From JAUZQZ01 sp964492105 (lineage in GTDB: Bacteria > Pseudomonadota > Zetaproteobacteria > Mariprofundales > Mariprofundaceae): a DNA stretch of 13,971 bases. Position 1 is the first letter of the stretch, and each line of letters begins with the position of its first letter. A model generated the notes under the pieces. That model had not been told where the DNA came from and searched no databases. It was given only the letters and a program-made list of their open reading frames with translations. The stretch lies in contig CAZBJB010000038.1 in the NCBI GenBank assembly GCA_964492105.1, positions 1-13,971 on the forward strand, in the 5' to 3' direction. This document shows, piece by piece, positions 1 through 6,876 of the stretch. Position numbers and translations under genes: made by a program.

Positions 1-446
1 TGGGTATTGAATCCCTCGCGCCGAAACCCTTCACCGGCAAGGGAAACAAGGAGCAGAAGAAGTATCCCTATCTATTGGGAATTATGGATATTACCGAGCC
101 TAATCAAGCATGGTGCACCGACATTACCTACATCCGCATGCCTGGCGGTTTTGTCTATCTGACCGCTGTGATGGATTGGTATAGCCGCTTCGTATTATCG
201 TGGGAAATATCGATCACCATGGATGGGAGAGGTCGTTGGATGGATAATGTGTTCATTGAACGGCTTTGGCGGTCAGTAAAATACGAGGAGATTTATACCA
301 AAGAGTATGGCTCGGTGCGTGAGCTGATCGACGCACTGCGGTACTATTTTGAGTTCTGCAATTTTGAACGACGGCATCAGTCGCTGGATGATCAGACACC
401 TGCAGAGGTGTATTACGGTGAGCAACAACTGGCCAAGGCGGCTTAG
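1..446 (+). pseudogene. IS3-family transposase (OrfB), 5'-truncated by the window and internally deleted
   Basis: The frame is open from base 3 and ends at a TAG at 444-446. Its product resembles the DDE integrase domain of IS3-family OrfB. The first catalytic Asp is visible in WCTDITYI, and the C-terminal block DNVFIERLWRSVKYEE carries the catalytic Glu, followed by the usual RRHQSLDDQTPAEVYY tail. Between LSWEIS and MDGRGRW (around base 210-220) roughly 45 residues normally found in the family are missing, including the segment with the second catalytic Asp (TDQGSQFT-like). The junction stays in frame. Full-length relatives have similar I-(S/T)-M-D coding stretches at both edges of the lost block, so recombination between short direct repeats is a plausible cause (inference). 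Without the middle Asp the protein should not transpose DNA. The 5' part of the element lies outside the window. Family assignment is secure; the exact IS is not identified. Confidence 0.88.
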
Positions 447-876
447 TGTTTGACGCTCACCAAAGACCTGTTCAGGAAACCTGTCGGCCCCCGGCTCCGC
501 GCATCTTCCCCTACTGTGTAAGGGTGATGCGAAGATACAAGGATCAACAGGTTTCAGGACAGAATTGCGATAAAAAACAACAGGATGAACACATCTTAAA
601 TCACCCGGAAAGCTGTCCTTGCAATGGGATCCACTTCAGTACTCCTTGTCTTCTTCGCTGGAGGGACTTCGTGGCCATATCTGTTCGCTCTGTGGTATGT
701 TCCGGGGGTGCCTGTTCGTTCGGGGCTGTTATATCGAATATCCAGGGGTGGCTATCCACCTCAAGTGAATTTACAGGCAGTACAGGAACCTGATCGTATC
801 GTCCCGGAAGATCTCAGTCACGGGTTGGCGGGTTCTGGCAATACAAGTGACGGTTGATGGAATGGAGTCAATAGAC
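447..876. other. Gene-free stretch: IS3 element tail and purD leader
   Basis: No convincing gene is seen. The first part is probably the 3' non-coding tail of the IS3 element. It contains an imperfect stem-loop around 500-536 (CGCATC pairing with GATGCG, with CCCTAC/GTAAGGG-like inner pairing). The IS right end may lie near 610-645, where the sequence has the look of an IS3 terminus, but the left end is not in the window so this cannot be confirmed. The remaining 200 or so bases lead into purD and must hold its promoter. I could not choose a convincing -35/-10 pair. Two short open frames here (446-793 and 624-857) are not like any family I recognise. Confidence 0.5.
864..867 (+). promoter_or_regulatory. 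Shine-Dalgarno site deciding the purD start
   Basis: GGAG lies nine bases upstream of the ATG at 877. The alternative GTG at 847 would add ten residues that PurD proteins do not have. Confidence 0.7.
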
Positions 877-2148
877 ATGAAAGTCCTGGTAATCGGCGGC
901 GGCGGCCGCGAACATGCGCTGTGCTGGAAGCTAAAGCGTTCATCTTCGGTATCGGAGGTGCTCTGCGCGCCGGGCAATCCGGGCATCGCGCAAGACGCAC
1001 GTTGTCTCAACGTAAATGCGGGAGATATTGACGGCTTGGTCGAGTTGGCGCGGCATGATCGGCCACAACTGGTTGTCATCGGTCCGGAAATTCCGCTGGT
1101 GGCGGGGCTTTCTGACCGCCTCCGCGCCGAGGGCTTGTCCGTTTTTGGTCCCGACCGGGCGGCAGCCGAGCTTGAGGGTAGTAAATCCTTCGCCAAGGCA
1201 CTGATGCATGACGCGGGTATCCCCACCGCAACATTCGAAACCCATACCAACCCCGAAGCGGCAGCGGACTGTATCCATCGCTTCGGATCGCCAGTCGTCG
1301 TCAAAGCATCGGGACTCGCCGCGGGCAAGGGCGTGATTGTGGCGCATACGGTGGACGAGGCGGTGGTCGCCGCGACCGACATGCTGGCCGGAAACAGCTT
1401 CGGCGATGCAGGGTCAAAAGTAATCATTGAGGCGTTTCTCGAAGGCGAGGAGGCGTCATGCCTATTCATCGTTTCTGGTGATACGATTCTGCCACTCGAT
1501 TCCAGCCAGGATCACAAGGCGCTGCTCAATGGCGACAGGGGACCGAACACTGGCGGCATGGGTGCCTATTCACCGGCCCCGTGCGTAAGTAAGGAGATTG
1601 CCGATGAAGTGCTGGAAACCATTGTACGGCCTGCTATTTCAGCATTGAAAGCTCGCGACATTGAATTCATCGGTACCCTGTATGCCGGTATCATATTGAC
1701 AGATGATGGGCCGAAGGCACTCGAGTTTAATGTACGTTTCGGCGATCCGGAATGCCAGCCGTTGATGTACCGGTTGAAATCCGATCTTAGCGAAGTGCTA
1801 CTGGCGGCGGCGGAGAAACGGCTGGATGGCGTGACACTGGACTGGGATGAACGCACGGCGCTATGTGTTGTCGTTGCATCTAACGGCTATCCCGGTAGTT
1901 TCAAAAAAGGGCAGACAATCGGCGGGCTGGATGCGGTTGAAGCAGCGGGAACGACCGTATTCCATGCCGGTACCGCCGAAAGATCTGGTGTTATTGTGAA
2001 CACGGGTGGACGTGTGCTGGGGGTAACCGCATTGGGTGATAATGTGCTGCAAGCGCAAAAAACCGCTTATGTTGCTTTGCAATATCTCGACTGGCCCGGT
2101 GGTTATTATCGAAAAGATATTGGCTGGCGCGCTTGTGCGAAAAAATAG
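877..2148 (+). CDS. purD: Phosphoribosylamine--glycine ligase (GAR synthetase)
   Basis: PurD joins phosphoribosylamine to glycine using ATP, the second step of de novo purine synthesis, in the cytosol. The 423-residue product is of normal length. The N-domain starts MKVLVIGGGGREHAL, with APGNPGI at about 31-37. The ATP-grasp part has VVVKASGLAAGKG (140-152), LPLDSSQDHKALLNGDRGPN (206-224), TGGMGAYSPAP, and the metal-binding ALEFNVRFGDPECQ near 290. The start at 877 is preferred over an in-frame GTG at 847 because it matches the family N-terminus and has GGAG at 864-867 at good spacing. In many proteobacteria purD sits with purH; here the next gene is purE, after two inserted foldback elements. 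The stop codon TAG (2146-2148) is completed by the first base of one of these, so the gene ends exactly at the insertion point but appears intact. Confidence 0.97.
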   Translation: MKVLVIGGGGREHALCWKLKRSSSVSEVLCAPGNPGIAQDARCLNVNAGDIDGLVELARHDRPQLVVIGPEIPLVAGLSDRLRAEGLSVFGPDRAAAELEGSKSFAKALMHDAGIPTATFETHTNPEAAADCIHRFGSPVVVKASGLAAGKGVIVAHTVDEAVVAATDMLAGNSFGDAGSKVIIEAFLEGEEASCLFIVSGDTILPLDSSQDHKALLNGDRGPNTGGMGAYSPAPCVSKEIADEVLETIVRPAISALKARDIEFIGTLYAGIILTDDGPKALEFNVRFGDPECQPLMYRLKSDLSEVLLAAAEKRLDGVTLDWDERTALCVVVASNGYPGSFKKGQTIGGLDAVEAAGTTVFHAGTAERSGVIVNTGGRVLGVTALGDNVLQAQKTAYVALQYLDWPGGYYRKDIGWRACAKK

Positions 2149-2308
2149 AGCCTCTTGCAAAACTCTGGGTGGATGAGCGGCACTCCCACTTTGAAACCCT
2201 TTTCGGGATTGAATGAGCTGCATGGTGGTTCCATAGAGCGAAATTCAAGCTCGGAAATGGGCCGAAGTGGGGAAGCCGAACACCGCTCATGAGTTTTGCA
2301 AGAGGCTC
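2148..2308. mobile_element. 161-bp MITE-like element, family A copy 1 (at the purD stop codon)
   Basis: The ends are perfect 18-bp inverted repeats, GAGCCTCTTGCAAAACTC at 2148-2165 and its reverse complement at 2291-2308. The four bases AATA flank both sides (2144-2147 and 2309-2312), as expected of a 4-bp target duplication. A second copy at 6877-7037 has the same length and differs at about 11 positions by hand alignment. There is no room for a transposase, so the element is probably mobilised in trans. The GAG... ends and 4-bp duplication recall the IS5 family, but that link is inference with low confidence. Next to the terminal repeats both sides carry ATGAGCGG-like sequence, so the element can fold back further. 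The first base of the element supplies the G of the purD TAG stop. Confidence 0.85.
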
Positions 2309-2317
2309 AATAGTAAC

Positions 2318-2479
2318 ACCTGGATCCTGCAAGTGCTTGCACATGCATAGCACAAGCTCTTGATTCATATGGACTGTTGAAAAAACACTTATCACCAAAG
2401 GTGACTACGTGTTTTTTCAATACACCATGTAAACCAATATCTTGCACTCTGCACGCACAATCACTTGCAGGATCCAGGT
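2318..2479. repeat. 162-bp near-complete palindrome (long imperfect hairpin) before purE
   Basis: The outer arms are a perfect 18-bp inverted repeat: ACCTGGATCCTGCAAGTG at 2318-2335 and its complement at 2462-2479. The pairing carries on through the whole segment: bases 2318-2388 align with the reverse complement of 2409-2479 without gaps, with about 56 of 71 positions identical by hand count. The inner arm TTGAAAAAACAC (2377-2388) is perfect, and the tip TCACC-AAA-GGTGA (2392-2404) closes it. It starts ten bases after the family A element, and its sequence is unrelated to that element. It ends about 65 bases upstream of purE. It could be a foldback mobile element or a structured RNA. No clear target duplication was found, although AATA follows it at 2480-2483. 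Confidence 0.8.
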
Positions 2480-2533
2480 AATATTCGAAAACCTTTTGAG
2501 TGATAAAAAGATAAAAATCTACGGGTAAACACA

Positions 2534-2538
2534 GAGGG
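2534..2538 (+). promoter_or_regulatory. Shine-Dalgarno site of purE
   Basis: GAGGG lies six bases before the ATG at 2545 and supports that start. Confidence 0.65.
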
Positions 2539-2544
2539 TACGGA

Positions 2545-3009
2545 ATGAAGGCAATCAAAATATTGATATTAATGGGCAGTAAAAACGACATGCCTGTCAT
2601 GGAACAGGCATCCGCCGTGCTTGATCGGTATGATGTACCACACGGGATACTGGTACGTTCCGCGCACCGTATGCCGGAAGCCACCGTTAAGGCTGTCCAT
2701 GATGCCGAGCGTGCCGGATGCCGGGTGTTTATCTGCGCTGCGGGCATGGCGGCACATCTGGCCGGTGTAGTCGCATCCAGAACGATTTTACCAGTAATCG
2801 GCGTACCTGTCTCAGCCGGGCCTTTACAGGGACAGGATGCCTTGCTCTCGACGGTGATGATGCCACCGGGCACCCCCGTGGCATGCGTCGGCATTAATGC
2901 CGCAAAAAACGCGGGGATACTGGCTGTACAGATATTGGCGCAAGCTGATGCATCGCTGGCTGACAAGCTGCGCACGGAACGTGAGGCCATAACTCAACAG
3001 GAAGGCTAG
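2545..3009 (+). CDS. purE: N5-carboxyaminoimidazole ribonucleotide mutase (PurE)
   Basis: PurE moves the carboxyl group of N5-CAIR to give CAIR in de novo purine synthesis; class I enzymes work after the ATP-dependent PurK. The 154-residue product has the expected small single-domain size. Visible motifs are MGSKNDMPVM near 10-19 (family G-S-x-S-D loop), SAHRMPE at 39-45 with the catalytic His41, AAGMAAHLAGVVA at 65-77, PVIGVPV at 83-89, and LQGQDALLSTVMMPPGTPVA at about 94-113. These features fit class I. Several positions differ from the usual forms (SAHRMP for SAHRTP, AAGMAAHLAG for GGAAHLPG), but the catalytic His and the Ser/Asp of the substrate loop are kept. purK, the usual downstream partner, is absent from the window. 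The gene is separated from purD by 396 bases of inserted repeats, so it probably uses its own promoter. Confidence 0.94.
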   Translation: MKAIKILILMGSKNDMPVMEQASAVLDRYDVPHGILVRSAHRMPEATVKAVHDAERAGCRVFICAAGMAAHLAGVVASRTILPVIGVPVSAGPLQGQDALLSTVMMPPGTPVACVGINAAKNAGILAVQILAQADASLADKLRTEREAITQQEG

Positions 3010-3038
3010 CCGGACTTATGAGAAATCGACTGCGTGGC

Positions 3039-3082
3039 AGGGAAGCGAGGTCAACATATCATGATTTTGACCTCGCTTCCCT
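3039..3082. other. Perfect 16-bp stem-loop after purE
   Basis: AGGGAAGCGAGGTCAA (3039-3054) is followed by a 12-base loop and its exact reverse complement (3067-3082). It lies 30 bases after the purE stop and 52 bases before the next gene. Neither strand has a T-run after the stem, so it is not a standard intrinsic terminator. It may still end or stabilise the purE message, or be a small repeat. Confidence 0.65.
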
Positions 3083-3133
3083 ACCTGCTCGCTACAATCC
3101 CCCCAAGTCAGGCAGACTCCTGGCGCCCGCCCC

Positions 3134-3676
3134 GTGAATTCATTCCTTCGTAGTGCACGCATACTTCAAAACGGACAGCTCATCGCCCATACCACATCAA
3201 CGGTTGCCGGTATTGCGGCTTCTCCGTTTTGTCCGGAGGCCGTGCGGCGCCTGCAACAATTCAAACACAGGCAAGGCCCCTTCGTATTAATCGCTGATTC
3301 CACACACACAGCCATACATCATACCCGATACCTGTCGCCGACCCTGCGTCAGGCAATGCGGCAATTATGGCCCGGGAAGACCACATTGATCGTACCGGGC
3401 AAACCCGGACTTCCCCGCGCCTGCTATGCGAAAGGATGTATTGCCCTGCGTGTTGATGCCGATCACGTCAGCCGTCGGTTGGCGAAATTGTGCGGGGGCC
3501 TCATGATCTCCAGTAGCCTGAACCAACACAAACAACCAGTACAAACACCATCCCGACATTTACGTATGCGTTGGCATCGTCATATTCATGCTGCCATTGC
3601 CGCCGGAGGAAAGGGCAGCGCGCCTTCCACACTACTGCTCTGGAAGCGAGGCTGCTTCCGGATCCTGCGGGGCTAG
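3134..3676 (+). CDS. Divergent TsaC/YrdC (Sua5)-like protein
   Basis: TsaC-type proteins make threonylcarbamoyl-AMP from threonine, bicarbonate and ATP for the t6A37 modification of tRNA. The 180-residue product follows the domain order of TsaC: GQLIAHTTSTVAGIA (14-28) where the family has the P-T-E-[ST]-x-Y-G-L-G motif, EAVRRLQQFKHR (35-46) for the K-x-R region, LWPGKTTLIVPG (78-89), CIALRVDADHV (102-112), MISSSLNQHKQP (124-135) for the STSANxSGxP loop, GSAPSTLLL (161-169), and a final FRILRG. The first motif is strongly eroded: the Glu, Tyr and two of the Gly residues are missing. It may therefore be a paralogue with another role or a weakened enzyme; another tsaC could exist elsewhere. The start is a GTG with no visible Shine-Dalgarno sequence, so it is uncertain. 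The stop TAG is part of the CTAG target duplication of the element that follows. Confidence 0.75.
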   Translation: MNSFLRSARILQNGQLIAHTTSTVAGIAASPFCPEAVRRLQQFKHRQGPFVLIADSTHTAIHHTRYLSPTLRQAMRQLWPGKTTLIVPGKPGLPRACYAKGCIALRVDADHVSRRLAKLCGGLMISSSLNQHKQPVQTPSRHLRMRWHRHIHAAIAAGGKGSAPSTLLLWKRGCFRILRG

Positions 3677-3837
3677 CCTGCACTATTCATGAATCGCTGT
3701 GATGATCGCACAGGGCTTTTGTTCACAACGGATTCTTGCGAAGAAGGGTGTAGCCACGCTTACGGACGTCTGGGCAAGGATTCCGTTGTGGGCAAAGGAA
3801 CCAGCGAGGGCGCGGCAGCATTTATGAATAGTGCAGG
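3677..3837. mobile_element. 161-bp MITE-like element, family B copy 1
   Basis: The ends CCTGCACTATTCAT (3677-3690) and its exact complement (3824-3837) are flanked by CTAG on both sides (3673-3676 and 3838-3841), a 4-bp target duplication. No transposase is encoded. A related but degraded copy in the opposite orientation ends at 10384, and a lone end of the same type lies at 6854-6871. Ends beginning CC with a 4-bp duplication are like the IS1380 family; this is a weak inference. The element fills the space between the tsaC-like gene and resB, ending 63 bases before the resB start, so any resB promoter lies within or just after it. Confidence 0.82.
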
Positions 3838-3900
3838 CTAGTATCCTCAAAAAGAATCATTGTTTTTTTGCGCGCCGTACTCCTCTAGCATGCGCACCTC

Positions 3901-5589
3901 ATGAATATGCCTGCCTGGTTTAAACCTTGGTTGAATCGCCTGAGTTCTATGTCCTTGGCCATTGTGATTCTTGTGTTGCTTGCTTTGGCCAGTGTCATTG
4001 GAACCGTACTGAAGCAGAACCAGATACAAGCCGATTATCTCACGCAATTCGGCCCCTTGTGGTACAATGTATTCCGATCTCTCGGCCTGTTCGACATGTA
4101 TCATACCGGCTGGTTTACAGGTTTACTGGGCTTTTTAATGCTTTCGCTTGTTGTATGCCTATGGCGGCACACGCCGCGGATGATCAAGGGTATGCGTCAG
4201 CGAAAAGTCGTTATTGGAGATAAATCCCTAAAACGATTTCACCATCTCAAGCATTGGAAGCTGAACAAGGCTGAACTGGCACAGGTCATGGAAACGGTTC
4301 AGTCCTGTCTTCCCGGTTGGGAGAGGAAAATTGCTGAGGCGAACGGAAGAACATACATTCGCGCCGACAAGGGCCGCTGGAACAAGTGGGGCTATATCCT
4401 GGTTCACAGTGCTATTCTCATCATTCTGATCGGTGGTTGGATCGGTGCGCATTATGGTTTCCGCGGCACCATGAACGTCGTCGAAGGTGGGCAGGAGAAT
4501 ACCATCAGCTTCGTCAAGGGTACGGGTGTCGGTCACCTGAAGATGCCATTTCATGTTCGCTGTGATGATTTTTTTATTGATTTCTATCCGACCGGCATGC
4601 CCAAGGCGTTCCGCAGTACCCTGTCCATTATTGATCATGGAAAAGTTGTGGTTGATCATAGGTCCATCATTGTCAATGAGCCCCTGGTTTACAAAGGTGT
4701 ACATATTTTTCAGGCCAGTTTTGGCGATGGTGGGTCCAATATCGGGCTCAAGTTGTTTCGCCTTGATACAGGCAGGGTTGAAACCATAAAAACCAGGGTG
4801 TACGACACCTGGCATGATCCGAAAACGGGGGTCAGCCTCGAAATTACCAACTTTAACCGTTATAATATCGAAAACATGGCCAATCCTGGAGCACCCATGG
4901 ACTTCAGGGATTTAGGACCTGCCGTGGAGTTTATCCTGCGTGGGCCAGGCCTGAAACCGGTGAAAATAAAGAGCTTCATGAAACCCTTCATCATGCGTGG
5001 ACAAGATCGTGGCAATCTGATGATGGTTTCCATGACTGGCGATGCTCAAGATTTTAAACCATTTTCCCCCGGCCTGGATTTCAGTAACACGACAGACTGG
5101 AAGCTATATAAAAATTTTGTTGCAGTGTTGCGGAAACAAAAGGGAAACAAATCACAAAAAGCCAATTTTCTGGCCTTCAAATCCGCCCTGGATCATGTAT
5201 TCGGAAAAAAACTCCCCGACAACTTTCAGCAAATGGGCGCACGCGTTGTTCAGGGGATGAAGAATCTTTCACGCGTGCCGTGGCCCTTTATCCCTGTTCT
5301 GCATGATTACCACCAAGTGTACTACACGGGTCTGGAACTGGCGCGGGATCCCGGCATGAACATTTTCTGGATCGGCAGCGCGATGCTCGTCATCGGCCTG
5401 TGCATCATGTTTTACATGCCACATCGTAAATTATGGTTGGTACTGAAACAAACGGGCGACCATGTTGAAGTCGCCATGGGTGGCATGGCGGATCGGAACA
5501 AACTGGGTTTTGAGCATGAGTTTCATGAACTTTTAACAAAAATAGGGCAAGGTTTTGATTCCAGTTCGGCAGAAGGGAGTGCGATATGA
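3901..5589 (+). CDS. resB: Cytochrome c biogenesis protein ResB (Ccs1), System II
   Basis: ResB and CcsA form the System II synthase that moves haem across the inner membrane and attaches it to apocytochrome c CXXCH motifs. The 562-residue product shows the ResB layout: TM1 at about 17-37 (MSLAIVILVLLALASVIGTV), the conserved VLKQNQ...DYLTQFGPLWY...LGLFDMYH stretch, TM2 near 71-89, TM3 at about 163-183 with the conserved His169 in GYILVHSAI (a haem ligand in the family), a large extracytoplasmic domain, and TM4 near 488-508 (NIFWIGSAMLVIGLCIMFYMP). The start ATG has no clear Shine-Dalgarno sequence; another ATG at 3907 is possible. The stop overlaps the ccsA start by four bases (ATGA), so the two are translationally coupled. 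The thioredoxin-like partner CcsX is not in the window. Confidence 0.95.
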   Translation: MNMPAWFKPWLNRLSSMSLAIVILVLLALASVIGTVLKQNQIQADYLTQFGPLWYNVFRSLGLFDMYHTGWFTGLLGFLMLSLVVCLWRHTPRMIKGMRQRKVVIGDKSLKRFHHLKHWKLNKAELAQVMETVQSCLPGWERKIAEANGRTYIRADKGRWNKWGYILVHSAILIILIGGWIGAHYGFRGTMNVVEGGQENTISFVKGTGVGHLKMPFHVRCDDFFIDFYPTGMPKAFRSTLSIIDHGKVVVDHRSIIVNEPLVYKGVHIFQASFGDGGSNIGLKLFRLDTGRVETIKTRVYDTWHDPKTGVSLEITNFNRYNIENMANPGAPMDFRDLGPAVEFILRGPGLKPVKIKSFMKPFIMRGQDRGNLMMVSMTGDAQDFKPFSPGLDFSNTTDWKLYKNFVAVLRKQKGNKSQKANFLAFKSALDHVFGKKLPDNFQQMGARVVQGMKNLSRVPWPFIPVLHDYHQVYYTGLELARDPGMNIFWIGSAMLVIGLCIMFYMPHRKLWLVLKQTGDHVEVAMGGMADRNKLGFEHEFHELLTKIGQGFDSSSAEGSAI

Positions 5590-6821
5590 CCACAATGACC
5601 GCAACACGTATTAATTTTGAAGCCATCAATCGGGGGTTGCCCGCTTTTTCCCGCTTTTGCACCTATCTGGGCGCTATTGCGGGAATAACCGCCTATGCAA
5701 TGTATGGACCTTCCGGATATGGCAATGAAGGTTTGTTATATTTTTTAACGCCTGCATCCTTCGCGTGGATAGGTATGGGGGCGGTGGCCGGGTTAGCTTC
5801 CGGCATGGTCGCGGGCATGGTCAGACCCTCGGTTGCGGAGGCAAAACTCTCGTCGAATCTCGTCTCGTGGCTGGATGGCGCGCTGATCATGATTCTGCTT
5901 GCTGCATTCTGGTCCACGCTGGAACCGGACCAGTCACTGATTACTTACACTGATCAATCCAACCTGGTTTCCGGTCGCATCATCATGACCATGAACATCG
6001 TATTTCTTTCCTCGGCGTTACTCTATATCACCTATTTGTTTGCGCCTGTATCCATCGTCGGAAACCTGGCGACGGCAACGGCATGGATAGGCGTGTATGC
6101 CGGTGGCTCCACCTTGTTGTTACGCTGGTATGAATCCTATCTGCTGAGCGCGGATATCGGCCATGCGCCGATTTCCAATCTGTATGAAGTCTTTATTCTC
6201 CTGTTTTGTGTTACCACGGCAATTTATTTATCGCTGGAATCTCGCTATAAGGCCAAGGCCATGGGGGCCTTTGTGATGGCGCTGGTTGCCGTGGGCGTGT
6301 TCTTCGGCATCTGGCTCTCCGGGCGTGGACATGCCGATATCAGACCCCTGGTTCCGGCCCTCCAGTCCTATTGGATGAAGATTCATGTACCGATGAATTT
6401 TGTTGGCTATGGTGCATTTGCTGTCGCCTGCGGCGCAGGCATGGCCTATCTGGTACGTGATCACCTTGAGCGGAGCGGTGGAAGCACGCGGCTGATCGCT
6501 GTATTCCCCTCGCTCGATCAGCTAGATCAACTGGCATACAAGGCTGTCGCCATTGGCTTTCCGGCCTTCACCCTGGCCACCATTCTGGGCGCCGTATGGG
6601 CCTCCGAGGCATGGGGCGGTTACTGGTCCTGGGATCCCAAGGAAACATGGGCGCTGATTGTCCTGCTGACCTACGGCGCCTACCTGCATGTTCGTGTTTC
6701 ACACGGCTGGAAGGGGCGTGCGCTGGCATGGTGGACCGTGGCCGGATTTCTGATCACCGTCTTCTGCTTCGTCGGCGTGAACATGTATCTCTCCGGCCTG
6801 CATTCCTATGGCAGGCTCTAA
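5586..6821 (+). CDS. ccsA: Cytochrome c biogenesis protein CcsA (CcsB), System II
   Basis: CcsA is the haem-handling partner of ResB in the inner membrane. The 411-residue product is rich in membrane segments (about 8-9 predicted by eye) and has the WWD motif typical of haem-handling proteins, WGGYWSWDPKETW at 343-355. Conserved His residues that serve as haem ligands are seen at 267 (WMKIHVPMNFVGYG) and 368 or 373 (YLHVRVSHGWKG). The motif HAPISNLYEVFILL at about 193-206 is also typical. The start overlaps the resB stop (ATGA), fixing the reading. No terminator was seen directly after the stop; 32 bases on, mobile-element sequence begins. The presence of this pair, and no Ccm genes here, indicates System II cytochrome c maturation. 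Confidence 0.95.
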   Translation: MTTMTATRINFEAINRGLPAFSRFCTYLGAIAGITAYAMYGPSGYGNEGLLYFLTPASFAWIGMGAVAGLASGMVAGMVRPSVAEAKLSSNLVSWLDGALIMILLAAFWSTLEPDQSLITYTDQSNLVSGRIIMTMNIVFLSSALLYITYLFAPVSIVGNLATATAWIGVYAGGSTLLLRWYESYLLSADIGHAPISNLYEVFILLFCVTTAIYLSLESRYKAKAMGAFVMALVAVGVFFGIWLSGRGHADIRPLVPALQSYWMKIHVPMNFVGYGAFAVACGAGMAYLVRDHLERSGGSTRLIAVFPSLDQLDQLAYKAVAIGFPAFTLATILGAVWASEAWGGYWSWDPKETWALIVLLTYGAYLHVRVSHGWKGRALAWWTVAGFLITVFCFVGVNMYLSGLHSYGRL

Positions 6822-6853
6822 CCTTTGACCGTTCATATCATTGGGCTTCCTGA

Positions 6854-6871
6854 CCTGAACTATTCATGAAT
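6854..6871 (+). repeat. Solitary family B-type terminal repeat
   Basis: CCTGAACTATTCATGAAT matches the left end of the element at 3677 except for one base (A for C at position 5). The rest of that element does not follow. Five bases later the family A element is inserted. The same A variant occurs in the oppositely oriented end at 10371-10384, so the two ends face each other across glyS-glyQ. Confidence 0.6.
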
Positions 6872-6876
6872 CATAG

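Noticed and set aside
446..793. Open frame of 115 codons directly after the IS3 transposase
   Set aside because: Composition is unlike a protein, it crosses the likely IS end, and no motif is seen.
624..857. Open frame of 77 codons ahead of purD, overlapping the IS3 tail
   Set aside because: No recognisable family, no clear ribosome site, and the start falls in probable IS terminal sequence. It could be a gene remnant but cannot be supported.
771..1469. Long minus-strand open frame (232 codons) over purD
   Set aside because: Ser/Ala/Pro-rich translation typical of the antisense of a conserved gene; purD is certain.
2480..2483. AATA after the 162-bp palindrome as a third copy of the AATA target duplication
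   Set aside because: The palindrome's left end is five bases away from the preceding AATA, its ends would be asymmetric, and AATA is a common A/T-rich tetramer.
2307..2990. Minus-strand open frame (227 codons) across the palindrome and purE
   Set aside because: Mostly antisense to purE, and the rest is inverted-repeat sequence.
4228..4815. Minus-strand open frame (195 codons) inside resB
   Set aside because: Antisense shadow of a conserved gene, with no family likeness.
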